From positions 806,001-870,000 of the forward strand of contig JARUPZ010000021.1 of assembly GCA_031213475.1 (NCBI GenBank): a stretch of DNA of 64,000 nt, given 5' to 3'. The stretch comes from Nereocystis luetkeana (Eukaryota > Sar > Phaeophyceae > Laminariales > Laminariaceae). Below the pieces are notes generated by a model. That model saw only the letters and a list, made by a program, of their open reading frames with translations. It was not told the DNA's origin and did no database searches. The stretch's first letter is position 1, and each line of letters opens with the position of its first letter. The position numbers were made by a program, and so were the translations under genes. Below, one piece after another: positions 1 to 12,779 of the stretch.

Positions 1-164
1 AACGCAGGCGTTGAAAACAATGTTGTGGAGACGCTCAACAATGTAGGACACCGTCCGGCGAACTGAATCGAGAGATTGTCGATACCTTGTGGGGTCCCGG
101 CCGCTTTGTGGAAAATATGAACTTTACGAGTGTCACCTACGCATCGCGACCAGGAAAACAAAAG

Positions 165-430
165 CGTGGCGAATTCGCGAATCTTACGTGAACATTTAGT
201 TGTTTCACGGAATCGTGGCAGTTATTTAATCTAGTGTTTGAAACAACTTAGGAGGGATCAAATGCCACGATTCGCGGCAAATTCGTGAAAACATTGCAGC
301 ACGCTTTTCGCGAAATATCACGTGAACGTTTCGTTGTTTCACAAGTCGTGGCAGTTATCTTATGAGTGTTGAAAAAAAATCAAGGCGGGGTAGATGCCAC
401 GATCCGCGACAAAATTCGCGAGAACTTTCC
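165..430. repeat. Tandem repeat, two copies of about 133 bp
   Basis: ATGCCACGATTCGCGGCAAA near 261 recurs with few changes near 393, and ACGTGAAC near 186 recurs near 319, an offset of about 133 bp. Each unit also contains GAATCGTGGCAGTTAT, whose first part is the reverse complement of ATGCCACGATTC, so each unit can fold on itself. No coding sense seen. Confidence 0.7.
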
Positions 431-1961
431 AGAACGATTCGTAAAATAATAACGCCGATACCATCTGGTACACACGATTGCCCGCGACATTTTGTTGCCA
501 AAACGTTACTGTTTTTATTGTTTTGTTCGTTACAAATGACCTAATGGTTCTTTTAGTCCTACGAACGAACGGAAGTTTTTTTTTTTTGCATATTCATCCA
601 CACGATCGCGTACGTGTCGGTGCTTGCTGCTGGCACGAACGCGCGCCTGTACTACTTGTTAGATTTTTGAAGGTCGAGTCTGTAAGCTTCAATCCAAACG
701 GTCGGCCGGTCGGTGGTATTGTCCCCTGTTTCAATAGAGTAACCAATAATGCGACTTGAGCCGTGAATATGACCACAGAGGTTCCGGACAACATTTGACA
801 GCGAGGGAGCGCCCCATCAACATGCACACTTCATATACACGCGTTTGCGTGCAACCCAAGCACGTCACGAGTACTCTGAAGGTAAATATCGCTGGGATAT
901 TGCTAAGAGACCCAACCACTCAATCTAGGGTAGTGTCATGGTATCCTCGTTTCCCCTGTCGTCGAGGAGGTGATACTATTTATTGTTTTTCAGGGAAGAG
1001 GGATGCTTGCCCTCTCTGCCAGAAGCATCTGGAGAGGCGAGGAGCGCATATCGATAAGAGTAGCAAGAGTCAGCCCCCACAGTAGCCGGGCTTAGCGCGT
1101 CCTGCCTAACCGTGTGCTGTTATTATTACCTAGCTAAGACTACCTCTCTTCACAGCAGTAGGCCTTCCCTGTGGAACGGTGGGATCCTGGACTTCGCATA
1201 CATGAGGCTTTCTACTATTTTCCGAGGCTCCTTACTTGATGAGCTCCATACCTCACCCGAAAACTGACCTCAGCAACAATCAAAGTTTATCCCGTTGCAT
1301 AATCCCATGGTCCAAGTATACAAAAACGTCATTTTTCGAAACAAGATTGGCATTCCGACGATTTTGTGTTAAGGAGCCCCCGTCGTTCGGAAAACGTTGT
1401 AGCGGAAATGTGTTACCTTCATCGTAGAACGCCTGCCATAGCCTACGGTCGTTCGTGCCTGTCCAGGTGCCGCTCTACTAGTGTTACCCTATTTGCCATC
1501 TGCCAATGCGTATAGCGTGCATTAAGTAGTGCTTCTGCCAAGCATGCTATCTACATACACAAAGGAATCCATAATCTAACGAATTCGGACACCGAAAATG
1601 CTACCAACCAGACCTGAATACTTGACGAAAATAGAAGAAAAAAAACAAACGCCATACCTCTTAGGGGGCTCTATTATTAGTTCGCCCTCTTTGGAGGCCG
1701 ACCGAACGAGCCACAAAAAAAGGTATTTTGTCTCGAAGGATCGAGTTATTGGGGCGTCGGTACTGTTCATTTTTCCCTGGTGCTACGTGTGTTAATCCGT
1801 TGTCCGTTGTATTGATAGAGCAACATTTTCGCGTGGGCAGGGTTCCAACCCTCGTGATTTTCGCGTGTATTTAGGGGGTAAATAACTTGTAATTAGTGGG
1901 CGTTAATTTTTACAGAAGTCGTCTGCCAGGGATTCATAAAAAAAAAAGAACAAAAACAAAT

Positions 1962-2030
1962 AGCTGTGACATGGAGGATTTCGTCGAAACTGATATTTGC
2001 AAGCTGTGTGTCATACTTGAATCACACGTA
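1962..2030 (+). repeat. Short dispersed repeat that keeps an open frame (copy 1 of 5)
   Basis: Translated from 1962 it reads S-C-D-M-E-D-F-V-E-T-D-I-C-K-L-C-V-I-L. The same phrase recurs at 44485, 50793, 51322 and 51533 with substitutions, always in the same frame. The family is unknown to me. It may be a remnant of a repeated exon or the end of an unrecognised element. Confidence 0.55.
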
Positions 2031-2285
2031 GTTCGGGTTTGACATGATTACCTCATATATATACAGCAGACAGTACCTTTGTCCCTGTTCTTCCAAGAAA
2101 TTACTAGTATACGAAACGCGTTTACGCTTTCTTTCCGCTGCGTACGTGTGTTGCCAATGACTCGCCCACAACTTTTACTCCTTCCACTGTGAGCATGCAT
2201 TGCAAGAAACAAAACACACCGAAGCTGCGAGATCGATTTTTTCCTCAAAACCCATCCTTGCAAGCTTGGTGCATACGTATAATAC

Positions 2286-2522
2286 CTGGCGATAATCCCA
2301 TGCCGAGCAGACCACTCCGAAAGATCCCCGGCCGATCGTTTTGAAGCCGCTGTAACGAGAATTCAAGTGGAACGTGCTGATCAGGCCGCCAACCACCCCT
2401 GTTCCGACCCCATCCGCCGAAAAAACCCTTGCGCCACCCCCCCCCCCCCGGCAACGCCTCCGACGATGGTTGGAATCCTTCGCCGCAGTAGGGTTGACGG
2501 ATCTGTTGACTCTTGTTACCAT
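2286..2522 (-). CDS. MAP kinase paralogue, first exon only (gene continues off the left edge)
   Basis: The exon encodes 79 residues from the ATG at 2522-2520 to a CAG followed by GT at 2285-2284, ending in phase 0. Residues 51-72 match the start of a MAPK domain: F-H-L-N-S-R-Y-S-G-F-K-T-I-G-R-G-S-F-G-V-V-C. The glycine loop G-R-G-S-F-G-V is intact. It begins Met-Val-Thr-Arg, like the kinase at 22027, has a matching NP-x-AA segment near residue 10, and ends at the equivalent phase-0 boundary, so the two are paralogues. Its linker has a poly-Gly run from a C9-10 tract on the plus strand, where miscounts are likely. The lysine-bearing second exon was not found between 1 and 2285. It could be a live gene or a duplicated first exon left behind. 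The kinase assignment is secure; whether the gene is functional is not. Confidence 0.75.
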
Positions 2523-2799
2523 CGCGATTAGTTGAATCGCGCACGGATCCTATGAACAACACCACGGAATAAGGTGTGTAGATACACGTGTAAGGAGAGG
2601 AGGAGAGGTTGGAGCGACGGGATAGCAAGACGGACTGTACATTGATGCTGATAACCGCTTTAGGCCTCAAGGACTGCAATCTCCTTGTGGGGACAAGATC
2701 ATTGGAAGTAGAGTCAGATTTAGGTTTATGTGCACTGCGCTACTAAAAGGGTTAAGTAGGTACAGTACACAATATAATTAGATTCTTGCATAGGCTTAA

Positions 2800-3175
2800 C
2801 ACATCGGACATATCAGACAGATCAGATAGATCTGATAGATAAGATAGATCATCAGATATATCGGATAGATCGAGATAGATCAGATAGATCCGATAGATCA
2901 GATAGATCAGATACATCAGATGCATCAGATAGATCAAATAGACCACTCCCACTCTGTGATCTGCAGGTTAGATCTTTCAGGGAATATATATTTTCTGATC
3001 TGTATGATCTACGTACACAGCTCATCATGTTGCCGGGCGGAAGCCATAGAATCTGCATGATCTACTGCGGTACATGCCCCCTGGGTTGTATCTATCCGCT
3101 CGATACAGATGCTGCACGACATCTCACAACGGTAGGTGAGGATTCAGCTGGTCTTTAGAAATAGATCATCTAAAA
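2800..3175. repeat. MITE-like family 1 copy with expanded AGATAGATC tract
   Basis: Begins with the family-1 terminal sequence CACATCGGACATATCAGACAG, followed by about 130 bp of degenerate GATAGATCA tandem repeat. The internal part (2960-3080) matches copies at 57.0 and 38.7 kb: a GATCTTTCAGGGAA block, then CTGATCTGTATGAT, CTCATCATGTTGCC and TGCATGATCTAC. The right terminus is unclear, so this copy may be truncated. Confidence 0.65.
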
Positions 3176-3620
3176 TAGAGGTGTGATGGGTTTCCTTTCG
3201 TTTGGCGTCCTGGGTGACATATCATCCTTCTCCCTAGGAAAGTGCGTACGTACGTATGATACGTTGTTGAAGTTGAACCAGCAAATCAAAGTCTTCCGCT
3301 GACGGTCTGTTGATAGGATTGACCCCCGTTAACGCCTCTCTCGCCAGTTCTATCTAGTGCGAGGAGTTCCTTGATGCTAAGAAGGCTGTCTGTCAAGGGG
3401 CAAGAAGAGTGTGGTCAGCCATCATATCATATTTGCTGTAAAATTGGTGGATGGCAAGCATGATATTATACGACTATTTATACCGTAATACTATTATTGT
3501 TGTGTATGCCATCGGGCAATGTGCAGCAAGAGCTTCAAGGTACAGATCGCTCTTAAGCATTCCCCGTATTTTCAATACCTAGGACTGTAGGTCCGAATTG
3601 TAGTACAATACGAGTATATG

Positions 3621-4060
3621 TTAAGTGTAAGACAGTATGGGCCTAGGGACCGACTACTGCTAGCAGGTTGACGCCTTTGGCTCTGCTCTGGTCACTCACA
3701 CCAAGAGTTTGCCGATGTTACTCGTGGATGTGATAAGCTCTTGTATTATTAATGGTTGCTGCTTGCCTCGCCAGATATCTTCTAAACAAATGGGCGAGGT
3801 GCTCATCAGAAAAGCAGGGGAAAACGCCTGCCAGGTATGATGAAGGGATCATTGCTACGAACCATACTGCCGCAACAGGGGGAAAGGGGTTCCATAACAC
3901 TAGCCCACTCTGAAGGGCCGCACATGCAGATTCGTAGAAAACTCAGGCACGAACCAAACCGATCCGGAGATTCGGAGAATGGATCGAAAATGCGGCACTT
4001 CACAACCCATTCCCACACCTCTAACTTGCAAGGCTGTAGCCGATTACACGTTGAAACAGT
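3621..4060 (+). repeat. Dispersed 500-bp repeat family R, copy 1
   Basis: It shares long blocks with 49890-50310, 50442-50710, 47690-47850 and, reversed, 57668-57925. The blocks include GACCGACTACTGCTAGCAGG, TTTGGCTCTGCTCTGGTCAC, ATGCAGATTCGTAGAAA and TTCGGAGAATGGATCG. It has no conserved reading frame and no clear terminal repeats, so the class of element is unknown. Confidence 0.75.
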
Positions 4061-4409
4061 CAAAGGACTAAGATCTTCACAAATGGCGTCGTCGGCAGGA
4101 CATAGGTCGTTGGTCGTGAGTTTGAATCTTACGTCCACCATAAAAACGCTTTTAAAGAAAAGTGAATTTCCTCATGTCAAGAATCTCAAAAAATACTCGT
4201 GGATCCCCCAAAGTTGGAACCACGTGTTGGTGGCCCGTCGAACCGTATATCCGGTCCGTTCCAGGGGGGAGAGTGTTCTAAGGCTCAGCTTGGGTAGGCG
4301 ACCGGTGAACCTTTTTCCTTCAGCCCAACGGACTAAGACCTTTACATATTTAATACATACTTCTCCGTGCAATTTCCGCCTGATGTTCTCTATTCCTTTG
4401 GAGCACACG

Positions 4410-4600
4410 TCGGCAGGGTTCCCACGGGACTTTCCACGGGTTCCCGTGGTATCCCACGGGATTTCACGATAACACGGTACGATTCCCATGGGACATCCCA
4501 TGAGAGCCGACGTTATTTCGCGCTATCCCGCGGGATACCGTGGGTAATCCCAATCGTTCCCGCGGGATCCCACGGGCAAACCCATGGGTTTCTACGTAAA
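4410..4600. repeat. Cluster of CCC-ACGGGA palindromic words
   Basis: About ten occurrences of a TCCCRYGGGA-type palindrome (TCCCACGGGAT, TTCCCATGGGAC, ATCCCGCGGGATAC, TTCCCGCGGGATCC) lie 12-25 bp apart over about 190 bp. The arrangement is neither a simple microsatellite nor regularly spaced. Confidence 0.7.
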
Positions 4601-5261
4601 TAACCGCCACAAATTCCACAACGTGCCGTACAAACAGAGTATGTCGACAGATCACGCGGGTTCCTTGCACTACTATTAATATCAATACCGGGCTACGAAT
4701 GCTTTTGAACTCGGCGAACGTCTTACTGACTCTTGGACGTGAGGCACCGCGCGTTGAACCGTAGTGCAACTGACCGACGAACGTACTGTTGTTGTAGTTA
4801 CATGGCGCACCTACGCAGAAAACGAGCAATAAGAAAGGCAGGCTGAGATTGACAGGAAACTAATAAAGTCGTGAGAGAGTCGTTGTACTGCAGTTAGTGT
4901 ACTACTGTAGAACGCACCCTTTCCCAAATAATAATTTCAACCTGGAATATTTTTCCTATTTCTTGTTCGATGCCTGGTACCACGTATTGTACCTGACAGT
5001 ATATAGCGCTACGACGAGCACGAGCAATATACGTAGACTGCTCGTGAATTTGCTAAATGTATGTTTACATTCGCCCGTACCAGGTATATACCAGCACAAA
5101 CGAGAATAGCGTCTGCGAGACTGAGAATTTCGTCCAAACTCGCCATTATTTGCAAGCTTTTCGGTCGCGCGTGCTTCGAGTACCATTATTTTATTTATTT
5201 ATTTATTTTTTTCTCATCCCATTCATTTTCTTCGTACATCTTCTTCTCTCTCTCCTTCCAA

Positions 5262-5390
5262 CTCGTAACTCAGATCCGGGGTCACATAGCAGGCTCTTCT
5301 CCCCCCTTCCCGCTACGGTACGTGCCTTCCTTTTTATCGCGAGAAGATTTCAGCCTTTTCTTCCCTCGTCGACTCGCATCGAATTGTGCC
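5262..5390 (+). repeat. Dispersed repeat family T (TTTTTATCGCGAGAAGA)
   Basis: Contains AGATCCGGGGTCACATAGCA, a C/T-rich stretch, TTTTTATCGCGAGAAGATTT and CCCTCGTCGACTCG. Related copies occur at 40085-40220 (+), 23160-23280 (-), 60935-61030 (-), and partially at 31540-31600 (+). The family seems about 130-170 bp long. Confidence 0.65.
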
Positions 5391-8101
5391 TACCCACGCT
5401 GCAAGGCGCTCTCAACAATTGAATCCCTTTTTATTTTTATTTTTATATACCTATATTAATAGTGCTATGTACCAGTGCGAGCACTGAGTGTATGTGTATG
5501 AGTGTGGATGGCCTCGTGCTTGCATAAAATACCCGATATGATACGTACACACCTGGTACATATTATACGATTGTTCGTTCGTATGAAAAATATGTCATAA
5601 CAGGTATGATACGTACCTGGTACGAATACTGTTTCCGGCCTCGGGTCGTTGAATGCAAAGTGTTGCCAGGTGTATAATAAGGGGATAAGGGGGTTTTGTG
5701 TCACGGGCATGGGGCGGGGTGATCGTTGTCAAGAGCACTCACTCGTCATATACCGGTATCTATTAATAGTCGTATTATAGACCGGTGCCGTACTTGTATC
5801 ACACGGGTATACTGGTGTACCAGTTACCTGATATCTACAGTATCTGCGATGTTAGAGTAGGCTTGGCCGTCGCATGCCTCTCAGCGGATGACTGCCCACT
5901 ACGTGAAGTAGACAGGATATTATACCGTACCTGGTACAACGTACACAGCAGTGCACCCGGCAGCGCACAAGGTTAATGGTGATGCACTCATATGGGCTGC
6001 TTTGCAATCTTCTGCCGACCCGTACAAACGGTGTACCAATATATGGTACGTGTTCAGGGTAAAGCCGCGTGGACCGGTTCAACCGTATGTATGATGATCA
6101 TCATGCTTTGATCGTCCCTACGAGTGACCATGAAATTGTGCGTAATACGTGTCTTGTACCTGCATAGGGTGACTACATACCCGCGCCCACCGGGGCCCCC
6201 CTAACGGCTTCGGTTCACACACAGCGGGAGTGCTCGTTTTCGTAGCATACGAATGTGCCAGAGGCACAACAGCAGTGTATACCTGGTACTGCTGCTGTAG
6301 TGTATTTCAGTATTGTTTCGATAACCGAGTACGACGCACGAGTGCTATATGCGTACAGCAGTACATACAATTCCTCGTCGTGGATTTCAAGTTCTCGACA
6401 CTTCTACCTCGTGGATTTCATGCACACCAGGACAGGAGGAGGATACTTTTAGTGGCAGTACCTCTCGCAGGAACACGTATGTATACACACCTCTCTTTTA
6501 CCAGGGGCCCGATGGGTAGTAGAGCGAAGAGCACGGTAGGTTGGAATGTCGCGGCCACGCCGGCACTACGGGTAGCAGGAGAAAAGCTCCGAGCGTCGTA
6601 ATAATTTACGAGTTGATACTGGTCGGCGGAGGACGAACTATTCGGCTCGCTCACTCGCACACATAGCAGTCAGGCTATTCGACGTCTGTACTGCTGCTGT
6701 AGGTAGGCTCTACGTAAAACAGCGGGGGCTGACAATACATCGTTGTAGACTGTGTACTGGTGGATAAATAGATACGCCCACACTGCTGCTGCTGCTGTTA
6801 TGCCTGCCGTAAGATGGCGATCTTGTCGCACGAAAGCGGTCGGTGACGTATGCGTCATGATGTCATGATGCTGTCGACCTGTAACCGTATGTATTTAGTT
6901 TTTGTAACTGTCATTTTCCACGAACCGACGTGCCTACAGCAATAGAACAACAAGAAACACTAACCACCAGTATCATCATCAGTAGCAGCAGTAGTGCGAC
7001 TATTATTTATAAGTGCAGAGTTACAGCAGTACGAGTACTACTACTCCGCCAGCTGCTCCGTTTCTCGTCATTCGCCGTGCCTTAGATTCTCTCCTCCCGA
7101 TACCCCTCTCGAAATCCCCCTTTCATGCCTCTCTGTTGACGGTTGACGCTATATGTCTTGTCCAATCACGCCGCGTCAATAATAGCAACTCCCCAGTTTG
7201 TGTTTAATCAAGTATTCCGAAGTGGGGGTTCTTCGAGGATTCGAAGTTCGAACCAAAGGAATGTCTACCGCGTGACGTATTACCCCGTGCGAAGGGTACG
7301 AGGGGATCACTACGAACTACTTCAAAGTGTATCACCGCACACCATCGGATCGATCGGTTTACACGCAGAGAGAGAGTCCTACTACTACTATTAGTATTAT
7401 TTGTACGTATGTATATATACGCGTCACACATGCTACAAACATACCTGGTACCGTTTTTTTTTATGCTTTTAGTGAGCACCGCACACCGCACACACCGCTG
7501 GCCGTAGGTGGCAAGGTGAATGGCCGAGACTTTCAATTTTTACGAAAAAAGGTTGAGAAGATATTCTAATCAGGTGGGATACGGTGCATACAACGGTTAC
7601 ACCTACAGGTATACCGAATATCTACGCCAGCTGGCACTTTTTCGACCAAAATCGCAAGCAAACGTTGACGTTTTTTTTATTCAGTACGGTATACACCGTA
7701 CACAGTACGAGGTTTTGTTCCACATCTATCTCTCGTGTACGTAGGATGTAGGGCGGCATGCTTCCTTTGGAACATAGCAAAAGAGCACTGTACATACATA
7801 CAGCCTGCACAGACAAGAACGGCAGCAACAACAAAAGAATGGCCGAAAGGTACTCACAATCAACTATTAAAAATAGAGGGGGCCCAGTAATAGAGCCCAG
7901 ACAAAAAAAAACGGACCAACACACTACTGCTCTGTATCCCGCCTTCCCTTTTCCCTACGTCGAAGGCCGAAAAAAACATGGACGGACCCCCTCTGAGCTG
8001 CATGCACAGCTTCTCGGTCGCCAGTCCAATGTTCCGCAGGAGAATCCTCGTGAACGATATACTATCACCACTACCAGGTACTTACTACGGTACCAGGTAA
8101 A

Positions 8102-8272
8102 CTACTATACTACTACTACTACTACTACTACTACTACCACTACAGCTAGTTATTTTTGTACTACTACTACTACTACCACTACAGCTAGTTATTTTTGTGG
8201 CACATAACATATATATTCTACAGTACATACACACAAGCAAGCGCGGCTGGCTTCAAGTCGACCAAAGTATTA

Positions 8273-8306
<34 letters not shown>
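8102..8306. repeat. (TAC)n microsatellite cluster with an internal duplication
   Basis: Three TAC/ACT tracts lie near 8107-8145, 8159-8185 and 8268-8306. The first two are each followed by the same ACAGCTAGTTATTTTTGT, so the tract plus tail is duplicated in tandem. Confidence 0.85.
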
Positions 8307-9228
8307 GGAGTCGATACCAGAATCAACTATATTTGCAAAAGCTGCGAGATGAGCTTCGCTCGCCAGTTCTACGTACAGTGTTGTTCTACGAGGACAACAG
8401 CAAAAAGCAGCAGCATTCCTTTCGCCAATGATACGTTTAACTTTTAGACTGCGGTGAGCTTCCTGGCTGGTAGGGTAAATTTTCACAACAGTTAACAGAC
8501 AAATCTGAAAAATGGTTACAAGGAAAACGTTGATTTCTACAGTGTTCCCAAATAGTATTATTACGTACACAGAAATTGCCTTGCAGCACATTCTAAATCC
8601 CTCTAGGGTGTGGTCTACGTAACATATATGTATATAAGTATTCGAAGTATGTTCCTTAGTCTTTTTTGGAAGAACACTACACATCGTCGAATGGCAAGCA
8701 TAACAATCAAATACAAGTATACTACCTCGGTTTTTCACCTCGGTTGCTCGACCTTGCTTTTTTACCGTCGCCGAAAAATACGAGCCCAAGAAAGCCACGG
8801 CTACACGCTCGCGGAGGTGGCTTCGCACATGTCACCCGCCGCTGCCTGGGTAGTCTCGTGGTTCAGCTCGGTAGGGCCGGCGAAAGATCTCATTCCGAGT
8901 CTGCAGAATTCGCATTTCGCTTGATCAAAGACAATACCAGGTAGTCTTTAATTTCAGTCAAGACAATAAGAAGGAAAATCGTGATTTTTGTCCGGAGTGT
9001 TGTTTTTAGCCTTGATTATTTCTCCTAACTATATTTTCGTTTGCCTTCCGGCAAAGTGCAGAGCATTAACCATTCATACCACGAATCCCATCCAATCAAT
9101 TCTCCTTCCCTGCGTATACTCAATTGAATACACACCACCCCCCTTACTCCAATATTGTACCTCTGTGATATGATCATCGGGTCACACATTGATATATATA
9201 TATATTCGCCGTGCGTCCTACTCCGTAT

Positions 9229-12200
9229 TTACTCTCCATGCCACCCCCACACCATCGGAAGGAATCCTCCCTCCTCCTCCCTTCTTCCCCTGACGGTCTG
9301 CCGGTCTCGAAGAGCGGGCTTGTATCGGTGCACCCGGCGCGAGATCGCGACCAGGGTGGTCACCGATATGACCTGAAAAAGGTGCTCCTCAAATACACCT
9401 TTTGGTCTAAGGGTACCCCCGTCCTTCCGTCGACGAATTCGATGCCTTCCTTTCCGAGGCACCCAAAGCTTTCCACCGCAAAGATGACAAGTTTATGGCT
9501 GCGCTCGTTGAAGGACACCTGTCCTGAACGAGTGTGGTGGTTTGCGCTTTCGCGCCTCAGAAGTGGAGACAGCTGATCTATCTCGATCAGCGCTGCCAGC
9601 CCACATGTGGACTCTTGCTCGGGGGTCTGCACGTGCAACGTCGAGGAGTATCGCCTTGTTGCCGTACTCTGACGCCGTAGCGTGTCGGAGGCCTCCCCTC
9701 TCTATCACTACATGCATGCGGAGGTTCCAGTCGGCGTCGAAGGGCGCTCCGCTTTCTACTTGAGGGCAGATCGACAACCACTTGAAGGCACGGGACAGTG
9801 CGTGGACTCGCGGCTGGTGCTGGTTTACCTTTGCGCTTGCGCGGTGTCACGTGCGCGCATGACGCGGGTCGACATCCGTCGCTTCCCAGCAGGGGCACCT
9901 TGCCACTAGGAGGTCGTCGATTCCCAGGAAACGACGTCCCATAACTCCGGGGTCGGTATGATTCGTACCGGACCCACAGGTCTTGCACTCAAACAGGCGA
10001 CAGCGCCTGGTCCCTATAAGCTCCGTGGTCGAGCCTTGGCAAGATCTCTCGCTTCGACACCCCCGAACAAGTCACGCCGAACACCTCACGGCGCTTCGCG
10101 CCTGGTGTAAGCAATGTCTGCCTGCTTCGTGAAAACCCATGGTGCTCCGTCACGGTATTGTAATGATGCGAGGGTCTATGACCATACGACTACGGTCATG
10201 CATGTTATCGAGTACCCCCCCCCCCCCTTCCCCCCATCGCCTCGCCCCCGTTGCATGGGTTGGCGTCGGTTGGCAAAAGCAAAGTAAAACATGCCGCTCA
10301 CTACGTGAGAGCCGGACAACCAGGGTACCGTTTTTGTTTGGCGGTCGCCCACTGCTGGTTGTCGAGTTATAGATCATTTTTGCGAGGTAAGAACCTTTAC
10401 TCCGCACAAGTTATTTGATCGTATCACGTAATGTTTATGGTAAGGCACCCAAGAGGCAGTTACATAGTACTCTCATTGCTGTCTCTGGAAGTGCCTACAC
10501 CGGAAATTAAATGAACTTCATTGAAGCTGTCATCCATGCGTAAGTTCGCCTCACAAGCGGTTCTTAGTAGGATGCAGCTCACCCTTCATGCGACTCGCCC
10601 TCTACCTCACGGCGCTTCGCGCTTGGTGCAAGCAATGTCTGCCTGGTCGGTGAAAACCCGGGTCTATGGTCATACGACTACGGTCATGCATGAAGTCGAG
10701 TACATATCTCCTATCGAGTACACCCCCCCCCCCCTTTCCCCTATCCCTGGTATATTATACATAGGTTGGGTTGGCGTCAGTTGGCAGCGACACTGTAAAA
10801 CATGTCGTTCACTACTTGAGCTAGACAACCAGGGTACCGTTTTTCTTTGTTTTTTTCGATTGGTAGCCGGCGGTCGAGTTGGATTATTTGTGCGGGGTGG
10901 AGAACCTGTACTCCGCACAAGGGGAATAATTGCGTCACGTAGTGTTTATGGTAAGGCACCCATGAGGCAGTTACAGAGTACTCCCATTGCTGTCTCTGGA
11001 AACAGCCACACCCGAAATTAAATTAACTCATTGAAGCTGCCATCCATGCACAAGACCTCCTCACTGTGGTAGGATGCAGTTCACTCTTCATGCGACTCGC
11101 CGAACACCTCTCGGCGCTTCGCGCCTGGTCCAAGCAGTGTCTGCCTGGTCGGTGAAAACCCGACGCGCTCCGTCCCAGCATTGTAGGGATGCGGGGGTCT
11201 ATGGCCATACGACTAAGGCCATGCATGATATCGAGTGCACCCCCCCCCCCCTTCCGCAACGCGAACACCGATGCCCCCCAGAAGCGCAATCTCTTCGCAT
11301 GTAAGCACAAGCCCTTCTGGAAGTAAAGCGACCGTCTTGCAGGGGTTAATGGCAATAACTCTTTCGCACAACTCGTGCTGCAGAAAGGACATGGTCCTTA
11401 CCGTGTTCGGTGTGACCTCTGACATACCGGTGCCGATGTCATCGAGGTAGGAAAAGGATTCAACACCCCGGGGTTCGAAGGCCTCACGGGCCCGCTTCAG
11501 CACTGGCAGCAGCGGTATGTAGAACAATGCCGGGCCCATGGCGTCCCCTTGCTGCACTCCGCTGGATCTTTCGCCGCTCTCCCGAGTCCGTGTGGAAGAA
11601 AACAGGGGGAAGCCTCTCGCCGTATCATTTTGCGGTGTACGGCGTGAGTGCCGGCATACAAGTGGCCGCCTCTGAAAGCAATGCCGTCCGTTTCGCCTAA
11701 TTGAAGGCGTCGGAACAGTCAATTAGGATGAGCCAGTTTATTTCCTCATCGTGCACCCGGGCGCGTAGAGCTAGCTGCTCCACCCCCCCTCCATTCCCGA
11801 CCCCAAAATGCCTTGCCTCGTGATTAATGCCTTCCAGTCGTGACCACCACAACCGCATAGTCGCGACTGCGAGAAGACGTCAGCAATTCATACCTACACA
11901 TACGGGGCGGCATTTTCCCCTCAAGGCAGTGAGGTTGGACTGCAAGAAGAGCGGCCAGAATACCCGCGGGAAAGCACCGGGGTCGTCGAAGATCCGTCTC
12001 CATAAGGCCTCGATGTCTGCTCCAAACTCCTAATAACCGAAGCCGGTCCTGATAATCGACTGCAGGGGTGAGAAGCGTAGATCGTCACTCCACGCGCATG
12101 ATATTGAATTTCAGGAGTTGATAACGTCGAGGGCCACCCGCGAATCAAATTAGTCCTCTGGACGCCAGTTAGGAACGCTCTCTTCCTCCGGTTCCATGGA

Positions 12201-12689
12201 GCTTGCTGTCACCGCTGCCGCTGCTGACTCGGAGACGGGGGCACGGTCTTCTCCACGGGATTAGGCTTTCACTCGCTCCCATGTCACCTCGTCGTCGGGC
12301 GCGCGCGGTTCCGCGAAAATTCCGCGTACTACAGCTGACACTCCGCCCGAGCGGCGACATGCTGATACTTTATTGTACTTGTCCACGTATGTGGATTCGT
12401 AGGTTGGGCCCCTGAGCCGTGTCGATGCTCGACTGGTGTACTCCATCAACCACGGGAGATTAAGAGCGATGCCACCACGTTTGACAAACGCGAATCTCAC
12501 GCGTCGCTTCACGCGGCTGTCCTGCGAGTGTATCAGTGCTGGCACGACGTACCTCAGCTTGATGGCTCTCAGGAGCGAACTCGGCGCCTCGGAGTGTCTG
12601 TGTGGCTGATGCGCTCCAAGGTCGTGACTATGGAAGCCGAGCACATGGGTGAGAATCTTGGCGTGGGCAGTAGCTAGCCCCCGCTGCAC
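9229..12689 (-). mobile_element. Decayed LINE with reverse transcriptase and RLE-type endonuclease
   Basis: Read on the minus strand, three blocks follow each other. At 12689-12261 there is an upstream conserved block (V-P-A-L-I-H-S-Q-D then V-K-R-R-V-R-F and L-P-W-L-M-E-Y-T). At 11722-11213 is a reverse transcriptase core with G-V-Q-Q-G-D-A-M-G-P-A-L-F and the catalytic Y-L-D-D. At 9988-9229 is a C-terminal block with I-L-L-D-V followed by S-T-S-E-A-R-K-R and ending S-V-T-T-x-x-A-I-x-R-R-V. The D...K spacing resembles the restriction-like endonuclease of early-branching LINEs such as R2 or NeSL; that class is inferred. The frame changes between blocks, and 10.0-11.25 kb is filled by C-run repeats, so the copy is dead. 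Two 3' fragments of the same family lie at 16.7 and 17.9 kb. Confidence 0.8.
10085..11252. repeat. Cluster of about three C-run-ended repeats inside the LINE
   Basis: Three copies carry the core GCAAGCAATGTCTGCCTGG (near 10109, 10629 and 11131), then CATTGTAGGGATGCGAGGG (or a variant), CATACGACTACGGTCATGCA and a run of 10-13 C (near 10215, 10722 and 11239). A full unit appears to be about 400 bp. The last C-run abuts LINE coding sequence, so the cluster splits the reverse transcriptase region from the endonuclease region. Confidence 0.8.
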
Positions 12690-12779
12690 CTGAACAACGA
12701 TGACGAAGTGCTGTTGGAGATGTTCGAGAGAAGCATCATCGAGTGACCCCGCTATTCCTAGCGAATTTCGGTCCCACGG

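Larger units (their letters stand above)
1..2285. other. Left flank, probably intron 1 of the minus-strand MAPK paralogue
   Basis: No coding exon was recognised on either strand. If the kinase exon at 2286-2522 belongs to an intact gene, this stretch is its first intron; intron 1 of the related gene at 22 kb is 3.9 kb, so the next exon would lie outside the window. It holds the tandem repeat at 165-430, a fragment near 925-965 resembling the reverse strand of the 500-bp repeat family seen at 3.6 kb, and one copy of the short frame-preserving repeat at 1962-2030. Confidence 0.5.
4616..9228. other. Gene-poor AT-leaning tract rich in the 9-mer TACCWGGTA
   Basis: No frame with a recognisable domain was found. 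The tract has at least eight exact TACCTGGTA/TACCAGGTA words (starts 5078, 5614, 5928, 6280, 7442, 8072, 8091, 8935), many one-off variants, and much TACTGCTGTAG, ATTAATAG and CAGTAGTAC sequence. It also carries the (TAC)n tracts and one copy of the TCGCGAGAAGA family. Open frames up to 191 codons occur, but they cross microsatellites and look accidental. Confidence 0.6.

Noticed and set aside
8253-8828. 191-codon minus-strand frame
   Set aside because: Its C-terminal part is a poly-Ser reading of the (TAC)n tract and the rest has no recognisable domain or matching splice context.
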